From: Vibrio rarus
GTDB lineage: Bacteria > Pseudomonadota > Gammaproteobacteria > Enterobacterales > Vibrionaceae
Assembly (NCBI RefSeq): GCF_024347075.1
Contig: NZ_AP024900.1
Location: 806,001-870,000 of the forward strand
Direction: 5' to 3'
Length of the DNA stretch: 64,000 bases
Part shown: piece after piece, positions 26,452 to 34,965 of the stretch
Layout: each line of letters opens with the position of its first letter
Numbering within the stretch: the first letter of the stretch is position 1
Position numbers and translations under genes: made by a program
Notes under the pieces: model-generated
Databases searched by the model: none
The model's input: the letters and a program-made list of their open reading frames with translations, nothing else
Told to the model about the DNA's origin: nothing

Positions 26452-26618
26452 GGATATAAAATCCCTCTGGCTGGAGTATTTAGTAAGTAGAGTTGTATTC
26501 ATGATGGCCTTATTATTATTTTTATTGGGTCTCACTTTTTGATTACGGAGGATTTTTGAAAATCTTTCGCATTAATTTCCAACTCTGCATAGAAATGTTA
26601 CTGGCTTCACAAAAATGA

Positions 26619-26639
26619 AAAGCCCCTTAAAGGGGCTTT
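26619..26639 (+). terminator. terminator hairpin after the chaperone operon
   Basis: A 9-bp stem (AAAGCCCCT and AGGGGCTTT, 3-base loop) about 170 bases past the AAA+ gene. It is bordered by A-rich sequence upstream, so it can also serve the opposite strand. The intervening 26452-26618 holds nothing I can name. Confidence 0.65.
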
Positions 26640-26644
26640 GAGCA

Positions 26645-26899
26645 TTAAAGAGGGAGGATGATAAGTCCTTTCATCTGCCGATCTTCAGCGTTTTGAATGG
26701 TAAGTTGATAGCTCACCCCACTTTTTCGTACGCTCAAACATGCCTGATGGCTATCGATACCTTCAATTATGTATCCATGCTCTGCTAAAGCTTTCATCGC
26801 GTACCCCATTGCTTTCTTTGAAAGCTTTTTCTCCGTTTTAGGCTCTGCAATTTCAAGTACATCTCTTGAATTGATGGCGTTAATCTTATCGATTTGTTA
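26645..26899 (-). pseudogene. 5'-truncated gene fragment, function unknown
   Basis: On the minus strand a frame of about 84 codons reads QIDKINAINSRDVLEIAEPK to the end RQMKGLIILPL. It starts directly after a stop codon with no plausible start before an internal Met about 30 codons in. It shows protein-like composition (KKLSKKAMGYAMKALAEHGY, IDSHQACLSVRKSGVSYQL). It looks like the C-terminal part of a small gene that has lost its start. I do not recognise the family. Confidence 0.5.
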
Positions 26900-27049
26900 C
26901 GGTAGGAATCTCAATTAAACACCTGATTAAAAGTATTTGTAAAGGCGTATCAACATGAAGAAATGGTTGTATGAGAAGTGTTCAGTGATTTTCGGGTTAA
27001 CTTTTGTCACGGTAATCCTCCCATTAATAATTGCATTCAATCGTAGAAT

Positions 27050-27874
27050 CTATGCTGCAACTTGTAGTGGTGGGTACCCTCCATTAGCTAAATGTGGACG
27101 CTGGTGATTGTAGAACCATAGCCACTGAGTTGCTTGATCTTGAACCTCTTCTAAGCTGTCGAACAGGTACTTACTCACCAAGCTGAACCTTACGGTTCGA
27201 TTAAATCTTTCGATATACGCATTTTGTTGTGGGTTCCCTGGCTGAATATAGTCTATTCGGATGCCATGCTTGTCTGCCCACTTTGTAAATAAGTGGCTAA
27301 TAAATTCGGGACCATTATCACAACGTATCGCTATCGGTTTCTGACGTTGTTCAATTAGGTTATCTAAGATCCTTGTGACGCGCTCTGCTGGCATCGAAAA
27401 ATCAGGCTCTGCGGCTAAACCCTCACGTTTGTAGTCATCTATCACATTGAATAAGCGATATTTCCGCCCATCCGATAGTTGGTCATGCATAAAATCGACC
27501 GACCACACTTGGTTCGCTTTGATGGGTTCCTTGAGTGGCTCAGGTGCATGACGATTTAGGCGACGCTTAGGCTTGATACGTAAATTCAATGACAACTCAC
27601 AGTAGATCCGATAAACCCGCTTGTGGTTCCATTTATACCCTTCCAAATGGCGAAGATGATGGAAGCACATGCCAAATCCCCAGTCGGATCTTTCCTCGCT
27701 GTTGCACAGCTCTAGGAGCAAGTTAGCAATGTGCTCATTCTCTGATTGCAACTTAGGCTCATAGCGATAGCACGTCTCACTAATTTTAAACCAGCGACAG
27801 GCATTTCTAATACTGACATGTTGATTCGCCACTGAATTCTGAGCCATCAAACGACGCTCACAGGGCTTCACCAC
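27050..27874 (-). CDS. IS3-family transposase OrfB (DDE catalytic part)
   Basis: 274 residues with the integrase-core DDE triad: Asp in VWSVDFMHDQLSDGRKYR, Asp in AIRCDNGPEFIS, Glu in PQQNAYIERFNRTVR. An HTH_21-like region precedes the core. The frame begins inside the end of orfA and has only a GTG at its head. It is most likely made as an OrfAB fusion by -1 frameshifting on an A6G run at 27874-27880, a usual mechanism in this family. Confidence 0.92.
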   Translation of the reverse strand: MVKPCERRLMAQNSVANQHVSIRNACRWFKISETCYRYEPKLQSENEHIANLLLELCNSEERSDWGFGMCFHHLRHLEGYKWNHKRVYRIYCELSLNLRIKPKRRLNRHAPEPLKEPIKANQVWSVDFMHDQLSDGRKYRLFNVIDDYKREGLAAEPDFSMPAERVTRILDNLIEQRQKPIAIRCDNGPEFISHLFTKWADKHGIRIDYIQPGNPQQNAYIERFNRTVRFSLVSKYLFDSLEEVQDQATQWLWFYNHQRPHLANGGYPPLQVAA

Positions 27875-28134
27875 TTTTTTGCCATAGCTTCTGAGATAAC
27901 TTCAGCTTTGAGGCGTTCCTCTGCATACATTTTCTTGAGCCGTCGATTCTCTTCTTCAAGCTCTTTCATTCGAGTCATAAGAGATGCATCCATACCACCG
28001 TATTTAGATCGCCACTTGTAGAATGTGGCGGTGCTCATGCCATGTTCTCGACAAAGCTCTTGAATAGGGGCTCCAGCCTCTGCTTGCTTTAAGATCGCTA
28101 AGATCTGACTGTCCGTGTAACGTGATTTTTTCAT
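27868..28134 (-). CDS. IS3-family transposase OrfA (DNA-binding part)
   Basis: 88 residues. A helix-turn-helix (YTDSQILAILKQAEAGAPIQ, then STATFYKWRSKYGG) is followed by a leucine-zipper-like helix (MKELEEENRRLKKMYAEERL). It binds the element ends and, after frameshifting near its 3' end, is fused to OrfB. A GGAGA ribosome site lies upstream of the start. Confidence 0.92.
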   Translation of the reverse strand: MKKSRYTDSQILAILKQAEAGAPIQELCREHGMSTATFYKWRSKYGGMDASLMTRMKELEEENRRLKKMYAEERLKAEVISEAMAKKW

Positions 28135-28443
28135 AGTGAATCTCCTGTATAAATCATACGAGAAAATTCTACTTTTTCATGCTGTTATTTTTCGGGGGGA
28201 TTACCTCACCTATTGCATATTTCGGAGCATTCCGATCAGTCATTTCGGGATTATCCGATCACCTATTTCGGTTTAAACCGATCGCTGATTCCGCGATTAT
28301 CCGATCACTTTTAGCCTAACTCCGAAATCGATGATCGGAATAGCGAAAACTGCGATCGGAATGCCCGAAATCCTTACTTTTTCTCTTTTAAATCAATAGC
28401 TCGCTATTCTTTACTTCTTAAACAAGCAAGTAAGGAAGCGACA

Positions 28444-29976
28444 ATGGCCAAAAAGAGAACTCCAATGAACAAAATTAAAGAGGTATTACGCCTTAAGTAC
28501 GACTGCGGTCTCTCAAATCGTGGTATCGCTTCTTGCCTTAAACTCGGCCCGTCCACCATATCGGAACTCCTTACTCGCTTTAAACAAAGCCAACTTGGTT
28601 GGCCTTTACCCGACAGTTGTAGCGATGCAGATCTCACTCAGGTGCTGTATCACGGTAAGAAACCCTGTCGAGATAAAGTCATGCCAGACTTCACTCAGTA
28701 CGCAGTCGAACTCAGACGTAAAGGCATGACAAAGATGCTGCTCTGGCAGGAGTATCATGAGCAACATCAAGAACAAGCTTACGCTTACACTCAGTTCTGC
28801 GAGCACTTCACTCGTTGGTTCAAAACCCAAAAACGCAGCATGCGCCAACTTCATGTTGCAGGTGATAAACTGTTTATCGATTACTGTGGACCTCGGCTTC
28901 AGGTGGTCAACCCTGACACTGGCGAAGTGCGCGAAGCGGAGGTGTTTGTCGCGACTTTAGGCGCGTCCAATTACACTTATGTTGAAGCCTTCCCTAGTCA
29001 AGGGAAGCCCTACTGGTTAGAAGCACACGCGAATGCGTTCGAACACTTCGATGGTGTACCACAACTCTTAGTTCCCGATAACCTACGCAGTGCGGTCACT
29101 AAAGCCAATCGTTATGAGCCGAGGCTGAACGACAGCTATCAAAAACTGGCGAATCACTATCAAACTGCTGTGATGCCAGCTCGCCCCTACAAACCGAAAG
29201 ACAAAGCCAAAGCAGAGAATGCAGTGCTCCTAGTAGAGCGCTGGATCATGATGCGGCTACGACACCAAACCTTCCATACCTTCAAAGAGTTGAATCTCGC
29301 CATCCGTGAACTCATGAATGAGTTAAATCAGCGTCAGATGAAACAGTATGGCGCTAGCCGCCAAGCGTTGTTCGAAAGACTCGACAAACCTGCATTAAGA
29401 CCACTGCCTAAACAGCGTTACCTGTACACCGAAACTAAGCGAGCCAAAGTTGGCCCTGACTATCACATCGAATATCGCCGTCATTACTACTCAGTTCCTC
29501 ATCAACTTGTTGGTCACCACGTTGAGTTGGAAGCCTCTAATCGCTTGGTACAGATCTACCATCAAGGTAACTTGGTGGCCCAGCATCCACGTAGCCAAAG
29601 AGAGCGAGGAAACAGCACCCAACCAGAGCACATGCCAAGCAACCATCAACATCAAAAGTGGTCGCCAGGGCGCTTGCTTAGCTGGGGATCCACTATCGGC
29701 CCAGCCACACGAGAAATCGTCAATAAGATGCTGAACTCCAAGCCTCATCCAGAGCAGTCTTATCGTTCCTGTCTTGGCTTGCTCAGCCTCAGTAAAACCT
29801 ATGGTGAGTCGCGCCTAGAGCAAGCCTGTAAAGATGCGCTAATGCTGACAAAATCCAATTACACCTTCATCAGCAATTTGCTGAAAAACAATCGTGAAGG
29901 ACAGCTGAGCAAAGACAGCACAAACACGCCAAACCTTGTTCATAGCAATGTTCGTGGCCCGAACAGTTATCATTAG
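28444..29976 (+). CDS. istA: IS21-family transposase
   Basis: 510 residues. The N-terminal helix-turn-helix is at about residues 8-48 (LRLKYDCGLSNRGIASCLKL). The DDE core has Asp in KLFIDYCGPRLQVV, Asp in LLVPDNLRSAVTKAN, and Glu in KAKAENAVLLVERW. A beta-rich C-terminal domain follows. The ATG follows AAGGAAG. It works with IstB. The length is normal and no interruption is seen, so the element may be active. Confidence 0.94.
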   Translation: MAKKRTPMNKIKEVLRLKYDCGLSNRGIASCLKLGPSTISELLTRFKQSQLGWPLPDSCSDADLTQVLYHGKKPCRDKVMPDFTQYAVELRRKGMTKMLLWQEYHEQHQEQAYAYTQFCEHFTRWFKTQKRSMRQLHVAGDKLFIDYCGPRLQVVNPDTGEVREAEVFVATLGASNYTYVEAFPSQGKPYWLEAHANAFEHFDGVPQLLVPDNLRSAVTKANRYEPRLNDSYQKLANHYQTAVMPARPYKPKDKAKAENAVLLVERWIMMRLRHQTFHTFKELNLAIRELMNELNQRQMKQYGASRQALFERLDKPALRPLPKQRYLYTETKRAKVGPDYHIEYRRHYYSVPHQLVGHHVELEASNRLVQIYHQGNLVAQHPRSQRERGNSTQPEHMPSNHQHQKWSPGRLLSWGSTIGPATREIVNKMLNSKPHPEQSYRSCLGLLSLSKTYGESRLEQACKDALMLTKSNYTFISNLLKNNREGQLSKDSTNTPNLVHSNVRGPNSYH

Positions 29977-29986
29977 GAGAAAGGAT

Positions 29987-30727
29987 ATGAATGCACTGAA
30001 CGACCAACTTAAAACCCTACGCTTGAGCCATGCAGCGAAAGCATTAGAGCAGCAGCAAGAGCAACTGACCACCTACGCAGAGCTGGACTTCGAGGAACGG
30101 CTAAGCCTGCTTCTGGACAGTGAAATCCTGAATCGTAACCAGACCAAAATCCAACGCTTAAAACGACAAGCCAAGCTGAGAGTGGATGCGCAGCCGAGCC
30201 AACTCATCTACAAGGAGGGACGAAACCTCAATCGTAAACAGATGAGCGAACTTCTGACGGGCAGTTATCTATACAAGCACCAGAACATATTGGTTACAGG
30301 CCCAACAGGCGCAGGAAAAACGTATCTTGCCTGCGCACTGGCAACCAGCGCCTGTGACCAACAACAAACGGTTAGGTACTACCGATTAACACGCTTGCTT
30401 GACGACCTGACCGCGGGTCGTATGGATGGTAGCTATCAAAAGCAACTGCAATCGCTAGCTAAGAAAGCGTTACTGATCCTCGACGACTGGGGAATGGAAA
30501 AGCTCACTCAAGAGCATGCGGGTCACTTACTAGAAGTGCTTGAAGATCGTTATCAAAACAGCAGCACAATCGTCATCAGCCAATTACCCGTAAAGGAGTG
30601 GTACAACATGATAGGTAACGCTACCGTTGCAGACGCGTTAATGGATCGGCTCGTACACAATAGTCATCGAATAGAACTGGGAGGTGAATCAATGAGAAAA
30701 CTGGCGCAATCCGATCACTTAGAGTAA
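29987..30727 (+). CDS. istB: IS21 helper ATPase
   Basis: 246 residues of the IstB/DnaC-like AAA+ family: Walker A GPTGAGKTYLACALA, Walker B LLILDDWGME, sensor STIVISQLP, and Arg finger region ALMDRLVHNSHRIEL. It regulates target choice and activates IstA. The ATG at 29987 follows AAAGGAT and is 10 bases past the istA stop. An in-frame extension to 29936 would overlap istA and lacks a ribosome site. Confidence 0.94.
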   Translation: MNALNDQLKTLRLSHAAKALEQQQEQLTTYAELDFEERLSLLLDSEILNRNQTKIQRLKRQAKLRVDAQPSQLIYKEGRNLNRKQMSELLTGSYLYKHQNILVTGPTGAGKTYLACALATSACDQQQTVRYYRLTRLLDDLTAGRMDGSYQKQLQSLAKKALLILDDWGMEKLTQEHAGHLLEVLEDRYQNSSTIVISQLPVKEWYNMIGNATVADALMDRLVHNSHRIELGGESMRKLAQSDHLE

Positions 30728-30998
30728 AAATAAGAAGAGAGAAAAACGGCAGGATCTGGTGATCGGAATAAACCGAAACAGCTGATCGCAATCACCGAAA
30801 TACGCAACCTATGCTTTAACACTATATTTTGCAAGTTACGTTGGAGTTTACTTAACTTATGTTGCTGTTCCAACAATCGTTATTACTGGTTTCATAGCTT
30901 ACTTAACAAGACCAAAGGAAGAGTAAAATAACAAGTGATCTAAAGTCGAAAAGTCAAGATCTTTAGATACAGCGCGCAGCGAACGTTAAGCTCTGAGA

Positions 30999-32906
30999 TT
31001 ATTTAATATTCTGACGAAAAAACGAATCATATTTACTATCGTTGCAATTAAATATGATTAAATTGGATTTTGCTCGAGTAATTCCAGTATAGATCATCTC
31101 TTCATGGTCATTTTTTAGTAAAATGCAAAAGACCGTATCAGATTCTAGACCTTTGTAGCTGTGTATTGTGGATAGTTTGATAACACCTGAGTTTTGCATA
31201 AAGAAGCATTTTTTACGGCGACGTATTTGTTCAATTTTCTTACGCCGTTCTGCACCAATTAAATTCTGTATTTGGTTTAAATCTTCTTGGTCTTCGAACA
31301 TTATTTTGGTTTTTTCTTCTTTTCTGATTAATGCTTCAAGCTCGATAAGAGGCTCTACTTTTGAGCAGATGATAGTCAAATCATTGGGGTTGATTTGATT
31401 CTCTTTTATATGGGTTTTAATGTCACGCCATAGCGATGAGGCGTTAACTTCGGAACCATACTGGTTGTACTTAAGTAGGTCGAACTGTATACTTCCTTGA
31501 ACATAAGTTGATTCAAACACCTCGCTGTCAGAATACTTATTGACTAAGAACGATTCTTGGAAATTTTTGAATAACTGTACTAACGGTGTATCTCGACTAG
31601 ATCGATACGACTTTGTTAACTTATTCCATTTACCAAAACCTTGAACTATAGCCGACTCACGTTTTTTATCATCACGTTCATAAATATTTTGCGATTGATC
31701 GCCAAATAGAACCATTTCACCTTTTTCTACAAGGAAGTTATCTCGGATATTTTTTATCCAGTCAGGTTCATAATCCTGAATCTCATCTATAAAAATAGTG
31801 TGGTACTTTTCATCAATGGACACAGTTTCAAAGATCTCTCTATCACTGTAAAGTTTTTCTAACTTTTCATCTTCATTACCTCGATATTTTTTTAATAACT
31901 CTCCAATATCTAATCCATATTCGTTAAGCTTGTTGTTGATGAAACCATGGTAGTGCATAATTTCAAAGTGGCTTCCTGCCCCCTTATTTTGTATTTGAGA
32001 TATTTTGTCTTTAATGTAATGACGCAGTGTAATATTAAACGTAAGTATTAACACTGGAGCATTATGGCGCTTATGGGCATTAATAGCTCGTTGGGCCATT
32101 ATTGTAGTTTTACCACAACCAGCGACACCTTTTATTTTTTTCTTTTCTGGCTTACTTTCGGTTAGCTTCTTTTGTTTGGCATCAAATTTAATTGCTATGC
32201 CTTGCTCTAAAGTGTGAACAGGAGGAGAGAGCCTGCGGATAAAGTCTTGATATATGTCATCGGTAAATAAATTATGTTTTTTGATTTTTTCTACGTTTTT
32301 AATTAACTTATCTATAGAGTATTTAGTAAATGACATACGATAGTCACGACTTAGTTGCGCTTTTTTGTTTGAAAGATAGACTCTTTGCTTCTCATAACTC
32401 TCATGCTTAATTTGATTTTTTTTTCGTGACTCGTTGAGAGAAGTTATTGTAACTTGTAGATCTTCGGTTGGACTAGCATATAGTTTTTGGATCTCGGCAT
32501 CAGTAGTACAATGAAAATAAACATAATTTTCAATAACGTTGAAGAAGTGTCTATTTTTCAGTTCTTTTAGTCCTAAAACCGGTAAGTGTAGATTAAACAT
32601 ATTCTGCTTGTAACGAAACACTTGTGCTTGAGGTGACCGTTTTGCAGCACCTTCAATAATCCATTTGTTTTCTTTTGTCACGCTGTAGTGCTTTAAGTTC
32701 CAATCTTTCACTTCAATTATGATGGAGCCGTAACCTCTCTTTAAGATCACAATGTCTGGGCGATCTCCATCAAGGTATGCGTTAAAGAATATTTCATATG
32801 AGTTATCAAGAGCATCATCGAGCTGCTTTAAAAGGAATAGTTCACCTTCTGTCGGTTCAACGGTAAATCTTGAGATGTTATTCCAGTCGGGTTTCATTTT
32901 TGCCAT
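30999..32906 (-). CDS. NERD nuclease-domain / UvrD-like helicase protein
   Basis: 635 residues. The N-terminus (about 15-110) is a NERD-type nuclease-related domain with EGELFLLKQLDDAL and the PD-ExK-like core DIVILKRGYGSIIIEVKDW. The rest is a superfamily 1 helicase: Walker A KGVAGCGKTTIMAQRA, Walker B IFIDEIQDYEPDW, motif III LFGDQSQNIYER, motif IV-like LTKSYRSSRDT, and the C-terminal LSTIHSYKGLESDTVF and YTGITRAKSNLIIF. Such NERD-helicase proteins occur in accessory regions and some nuclease-helicases act against phage, but the function here is unknown. It stands alone next to the IS21 element. Confidence 0.85.
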   Translation of the reverse strand: MAKMKPDWNNISRFTVEPTEGELFLLKQLDDALDNSYEIFFNAYLDGDRPDIVILKRGYGSIIIEVKDWNLKHYSVTKENKWIIEGAAKRSPQAQVFRYKQNMFNLHLPVLGLKELKNRHFFNVIENYVYFHCTTDAEIQKLYASPTEDLQVTITSLNESRKKNQIKHESYEKQRVYLSNKKAQLSRDYRMSFTKYSIDKLIKNVEKIKKHNLFTDDIYQDFIRRLSPPVHTLEQGIAIKFDAKQKKLTESKPEKKKIKGVAGCGKTTIMAQRAINAHKRHNAPVLILTFNITLRHYIKDKISQIQNKGAGSHFEIMHYHGFINNKLNEYGLDIGELLKKYRGNEDEKLEKLYSDREIFETVSIDEKYHTIFIDEIQDYEPDWIKNIRDNFLVEKGEMVLFGDQSQNIYERDDKKRESAIVQGFGKWNKLTKSYRSSRDTPLVQLFKNFQESFLVNKYSDSEVFESTYVQGSIQFDLLKYNQYGSEVNASSLWRDIKTHIKENQINPNDLTIICSKVEPLIELEALIRKEEKTKIMFEDQEDLNQIQNLIGAERRKKIEQIRRRKKCFFMQNSGVIKLSTIHSYKGLESDTVFCILLKNDHEEMIYTGITRAKSNLIIFNCNDSKYDSFFRQNIK

Positions 32907-33466
32907 TATAACTTTTTACTCCATAACTATTTGCGTCTTATTATAAGGTTATACGTAGCTGAGATAAGTAGATTTAAATATTTTAGGCTTAGTTTAAAAT
33001 ACACTCGATATTACTAATGTGATCTGCATCGATAAGACCGGTGCTAGGTTGCGTTACCATACTTGTAGTTATTTATGGATTGCTTAATTAGTAAGTGAGG
33101 GTAGCCTTACTAAACTTTTAGTGATTTTTTTTGCACAATTCCAAGGCTTTATTATAAGTTGCGGTATAGCCTGTAGTGGCATAGTGAATTTGGCCACTAC
33201 AACTCGCATCCTTGCACATATAAAAATCATGAACATAATATATCTAAGCTAGTTACATTCGAACTACATGTAGTGAAATACTCAAAGGTTGTCACACATA
33301 ATTTTCTTGTGTATTAGTTATGTGCATCTAGAGCTTACTGGTATAAATAGATAGAACATATTACATTCAATTATATCTTGAAATTACCTTCATCAAGTCT
33401 ATAGTTTGGTTTAGTTTCCTATATCTTCGCTATTCTCTAATTTATAAATATTACACCCTTATCAAG
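32907..33466. other. gene-free stretch upstream of intron remnant
   Basis: About 560 AT-rich bases. They hold the promoter side of the NERD-helicase gene and a perfect 9-bp stem at 33172-33201 (TGTAGTGGC and GCCACTACA, 12-base loop). No coding frame stands out. Confidence 0.45.
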
Positions 33467-33733
33467 TTGATAAATCCTAAACTCAGAGGATGGGCGAATT
33501 ACTATCGCCATTGTGTTGCTAAACAAGTATTCGGGTATGTCGGCCACAAACTATTCCAAGCGCTATGGCACTGGGCAGTTAGGCGTCATCCAACCAAGTC
33601 CAAAGACTGGGTTGTTCATAAGTATTTTCTTAATCGTAAAGGCCAGTGGCAATTTCACGGTTGGCAGAAAATTATGAACATGGACTGTCACTTAAATTTG
33701 TTCCAAATAGCTAAAGTGCCTATAGAGCGATAA
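33467..33733 (+). pseudogene. 3' fragment of group II intron reverse transcriptase/maturase
   Basis: The frame reads INPKLRGWANYYRHCVAKQV, then FQALWHWAVRRHPTKSKDWV and KYFLNRKGQWQFHGW. This is the maturase (GIIM/X) domain and C-terminal end of a group II intron-encoded protein. The reverse-transcriptase part is absent and no true start codon exists. The intron RNA 3' end follows. Confidence 0.85.
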
Positions 33734-33888
33734 GTGAAAATCAGGAGTGCGTCGACCCCTTTTGACCCTCAGTACCAAGAATACTTGGCGAAGAGAAAAC
33801 TCAAAAGGCTAGCTCGTAACTCTTGGAAAGAGCCTGTCCCGACTGCGTTATAAGTTGCTGGGTATCAATGATGCCTTAGTGGAGGCTT

Positions 33889-33963
33889 GAGCCGTATGCA
33901 GTGAAAGTTGCACGTACGGTTCTTAGGGAGACGGCACTTGGTAACAAGTGTCGTCCACCCGAT
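33889..33963 (+). ncRNA. group II intron domains V and VI
   Basis: Domain V is 33889-33922: GAGCCGTATGCA pairs with TGCACGTACGGTTC around the GTGAAAGT cap, with the catalytic AGC triad at its base. Domain VI follows with the stem GACGGCACTTG / CAAGTGTCGTC. These are highly diagnostic of a bacterial group II intron. Confidence 0.85.
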
Positions 33964-34231
33964 AGAGACGTGTTAACTTAACTTCGTAATCACAAAATTT
34001 TTAGGCTATTTTGTCTAACGTTTTTAGATAAAATTTACACTTGATGATAAGCATGATTCTGACAAAGAACGTTTTAAACCCTCTAGTTAGAAATGATCCA
34101 GCAAAAGAACTCAACAGTAAAATTTAATCCTCATGTTTGTATTACTCCCACTGAATACAAAAGAGGGGCGAGTGACTCGTGCGTTTTTAACGTTTTCCTT
34201 CTTGTATTCGGTTTTAGCCAGAAAAAACCTG

Positions 34232-34264
34232 AAAAGCCATAACTCACCGAGTTGTGGCTTTTTT
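34232..34264 (+). terminator. strong terminator with no obvious gene upstream
   Basis: AAAAGCCATAACTC pairs with GAGTTGTGGCTTTT (one G-T pair, 3-base loop) followed by further T. Just upstream GAATACAA (34154-34161) could pair with TTGTATTC (34203-34210), so a small structured transcript may end here. Confidence 0.65.
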
Positions 34265-34339
34265 CTTGGGCGCAGTCTTAACAATGTAAAAACCTGACTC
34301 GATGGTGTTTCACCTCAACATTCCCTACCTAATAGCATG

Positions 34340-34356
34340 ACGCCGAGGCGTTTTTA
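34340..34356 (+). terminator. short terminator-like hairpin
   Basis: ACGCC and GGCGT with a two-base loop, followed by a T-run. It is weak and has no assigned gene upstream. Confidence 0.35.
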
Positions 34357-34405
34357 TAATGGTCTAGTGATAGAGATAAGAAGAAGCTCATGAAAAAAAT
34401 GAACA

Positions 34406-34601
34406 GCTAAAACCAACCAATGCATGGGCTAAGAGCGATACATCAGCATTGGTAAAGTAAGGCGAATAAGTTTTGTTTGATGAAACAGCCTTCTGACTAG
34501 AAATAGCAAATAAGAAGAGTTCGATTTTCGCGATAAATATGGAAAGGCTAAAACCGACCAGTGCGGGAGCGCGTAAGCGCGAGCAATCAGCACTGGTAAA
34601 G
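34406..34601. repeat. two related hairpins with compensatory change
   Basis: Two copies of the pattern GCTAAAACC-R-ACCA...ATCAGCA-Y-TGGTAAAG lie 141 bases apart (34406-34456 and 34547-34600). In the first, ACCAATGC (34416) pairs with GCATTGGT (34446). In the second, ACCAGTGC (34557) pairs with GCACTGGT (34590). The single stem difference is compensated on the other arm. The second copy has an inner GCGCG/CGCGC stem. No coding frame explains them. Confidence 0.65.
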
Positions 34602-34623
34602 GTGGAATGTGATGACAGTATGA

Positions 34624-34660
34624 GGCTTCGTCTAATTGTCGAAAGAAATTAGACGAAGCC
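34624..34660. other. perfect 14-bp hairpin
   Basis: GGCTTCGTCTAATT and AATTAGACGAAGCC enclose a 9-base loop. It lies in the gene-free tract just after the paired hairpins. There is no T-run, so it is not an ordinary terminator. Confidence 0.6.
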
Positions 34661-34806
34661 CTACAAGATGCACAACCCCTTATAGAATCAGGCTCCGATG
34701 GGACTGACTCGTAAAGTTTTCGGAAGTTACGGAATGGAAAAGAGACTTGGCGCGACAATAAGCAGCATGTGCTAGGCGTTATTGTTGTAATGCACACAAG
34801 AGAGTT

Positions 34807-34965
34807 CCAATGACTTCAAAATAGATATAGCACGCAAATAGAGGATGCAATAAGCCGCACGCTGATGCCAACAGCGCTATTTGTTCGACCGAGGCTGCAA
34901 CACTGCCCATGACCTTAAAGTAGAAGGGAACGGTCACCCCCCTGATGTGAGGATGCAATAAGTCC
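34807..34965. repeat. two imperfect ~100-bp direct repeats
   Basis: The unit opens with CCAATGACTTCAAAATAG (34807) or CCCATGACCTTAAAGTAG (34906) and ends with GAGGATGCAATAAG plus a short tail (34841-34857 and 34949-34965). The minus-strand translation also repeats (YFKVMGSV, YFEVIGTL, LLHP), but there is no start, ribosome site or homology that I can support. Confidence 0.5.

Larger units (their letters stand above)
27011..28205 (-). mobile_element. IS3-family insertion sequence
   Basis: A complete 1195-bp element. The outer ends are imperfect inverted repeats: GGTAATCCTCCC on the left and the complement of GGTAATCCCCCC on the right, with further matches for about 40 bases. A 4-bp target duplication TCAC flanks it (27007-27010 and 28206-28209). 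It carries overlapping orfA and orfB on the minus strand. The intact ends, duplication and reading frames suggest a recent, possibly active insertion. Confidence 0.88.
28214..30806 (+). mobile_element. IS21-family insertion sequence
   Basis: A complete 2593-bp element with TG and CA tips. The left end TGCATATTTCGGAGC resembles the reverse of the right end, TGCGTATTTCGGTGA. Several shorter copies of an ATTTCGG...CCGATCA motif fill both sub-terminal regions (28220-28380 and 30755-30800), as expected for IS21 transposase binding. The target duplication is ACCTAT (28208-28213 and 30807-30812). It lies only 8 bases from the IS3 element. It carries istA and istB. Confidence 0.9.
26955..30926 (+). 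pseudogene. 57-codon membrane protein gene split by two insertion sequences
   Basis: The 5' part is 26955-27010 and the 3' part is 30809-30926. Removing the IS3 element with one copy of TCAC, and the IS21 element with one copy of ACCTAT, restores one open frame. It begins MKKWLYEKCSVIFGLTFVTY, then ALTLYFASYVGVYLTYVAVP, and ends ITGFIAYLTRPKEE before a TAA. The restored protein has two hydrophobic segments and an AAAGG ribosome site. It is unrecognised. In the present state it is broken. Coordinates span the inserted elements. Confidence 0.8.
33467..33963 (+). mobile_element. group II intron, 3' remnant
   Basis: The maturase fragment is followed about 155 bases later by intron domains V and VI, ending near CACCCGAT at about 33963. 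Everything 5' of the maturase domain is missing, so the intron cannot move or splice in cis. The left breakpoint is near 33460. Confidence 0.8.

Noticed and set aside
33139..33201. Integron attC site near the 33.17 kb stem
   Set aside because: A simple 9-bp stem without the paired core sites or bulges expected of attC.
34169..34173. GTGCG as a group II intron 5' end
   Set aside because: It lies downstream of the intron 3' end and no intron domains follow; a five-base match is chance.
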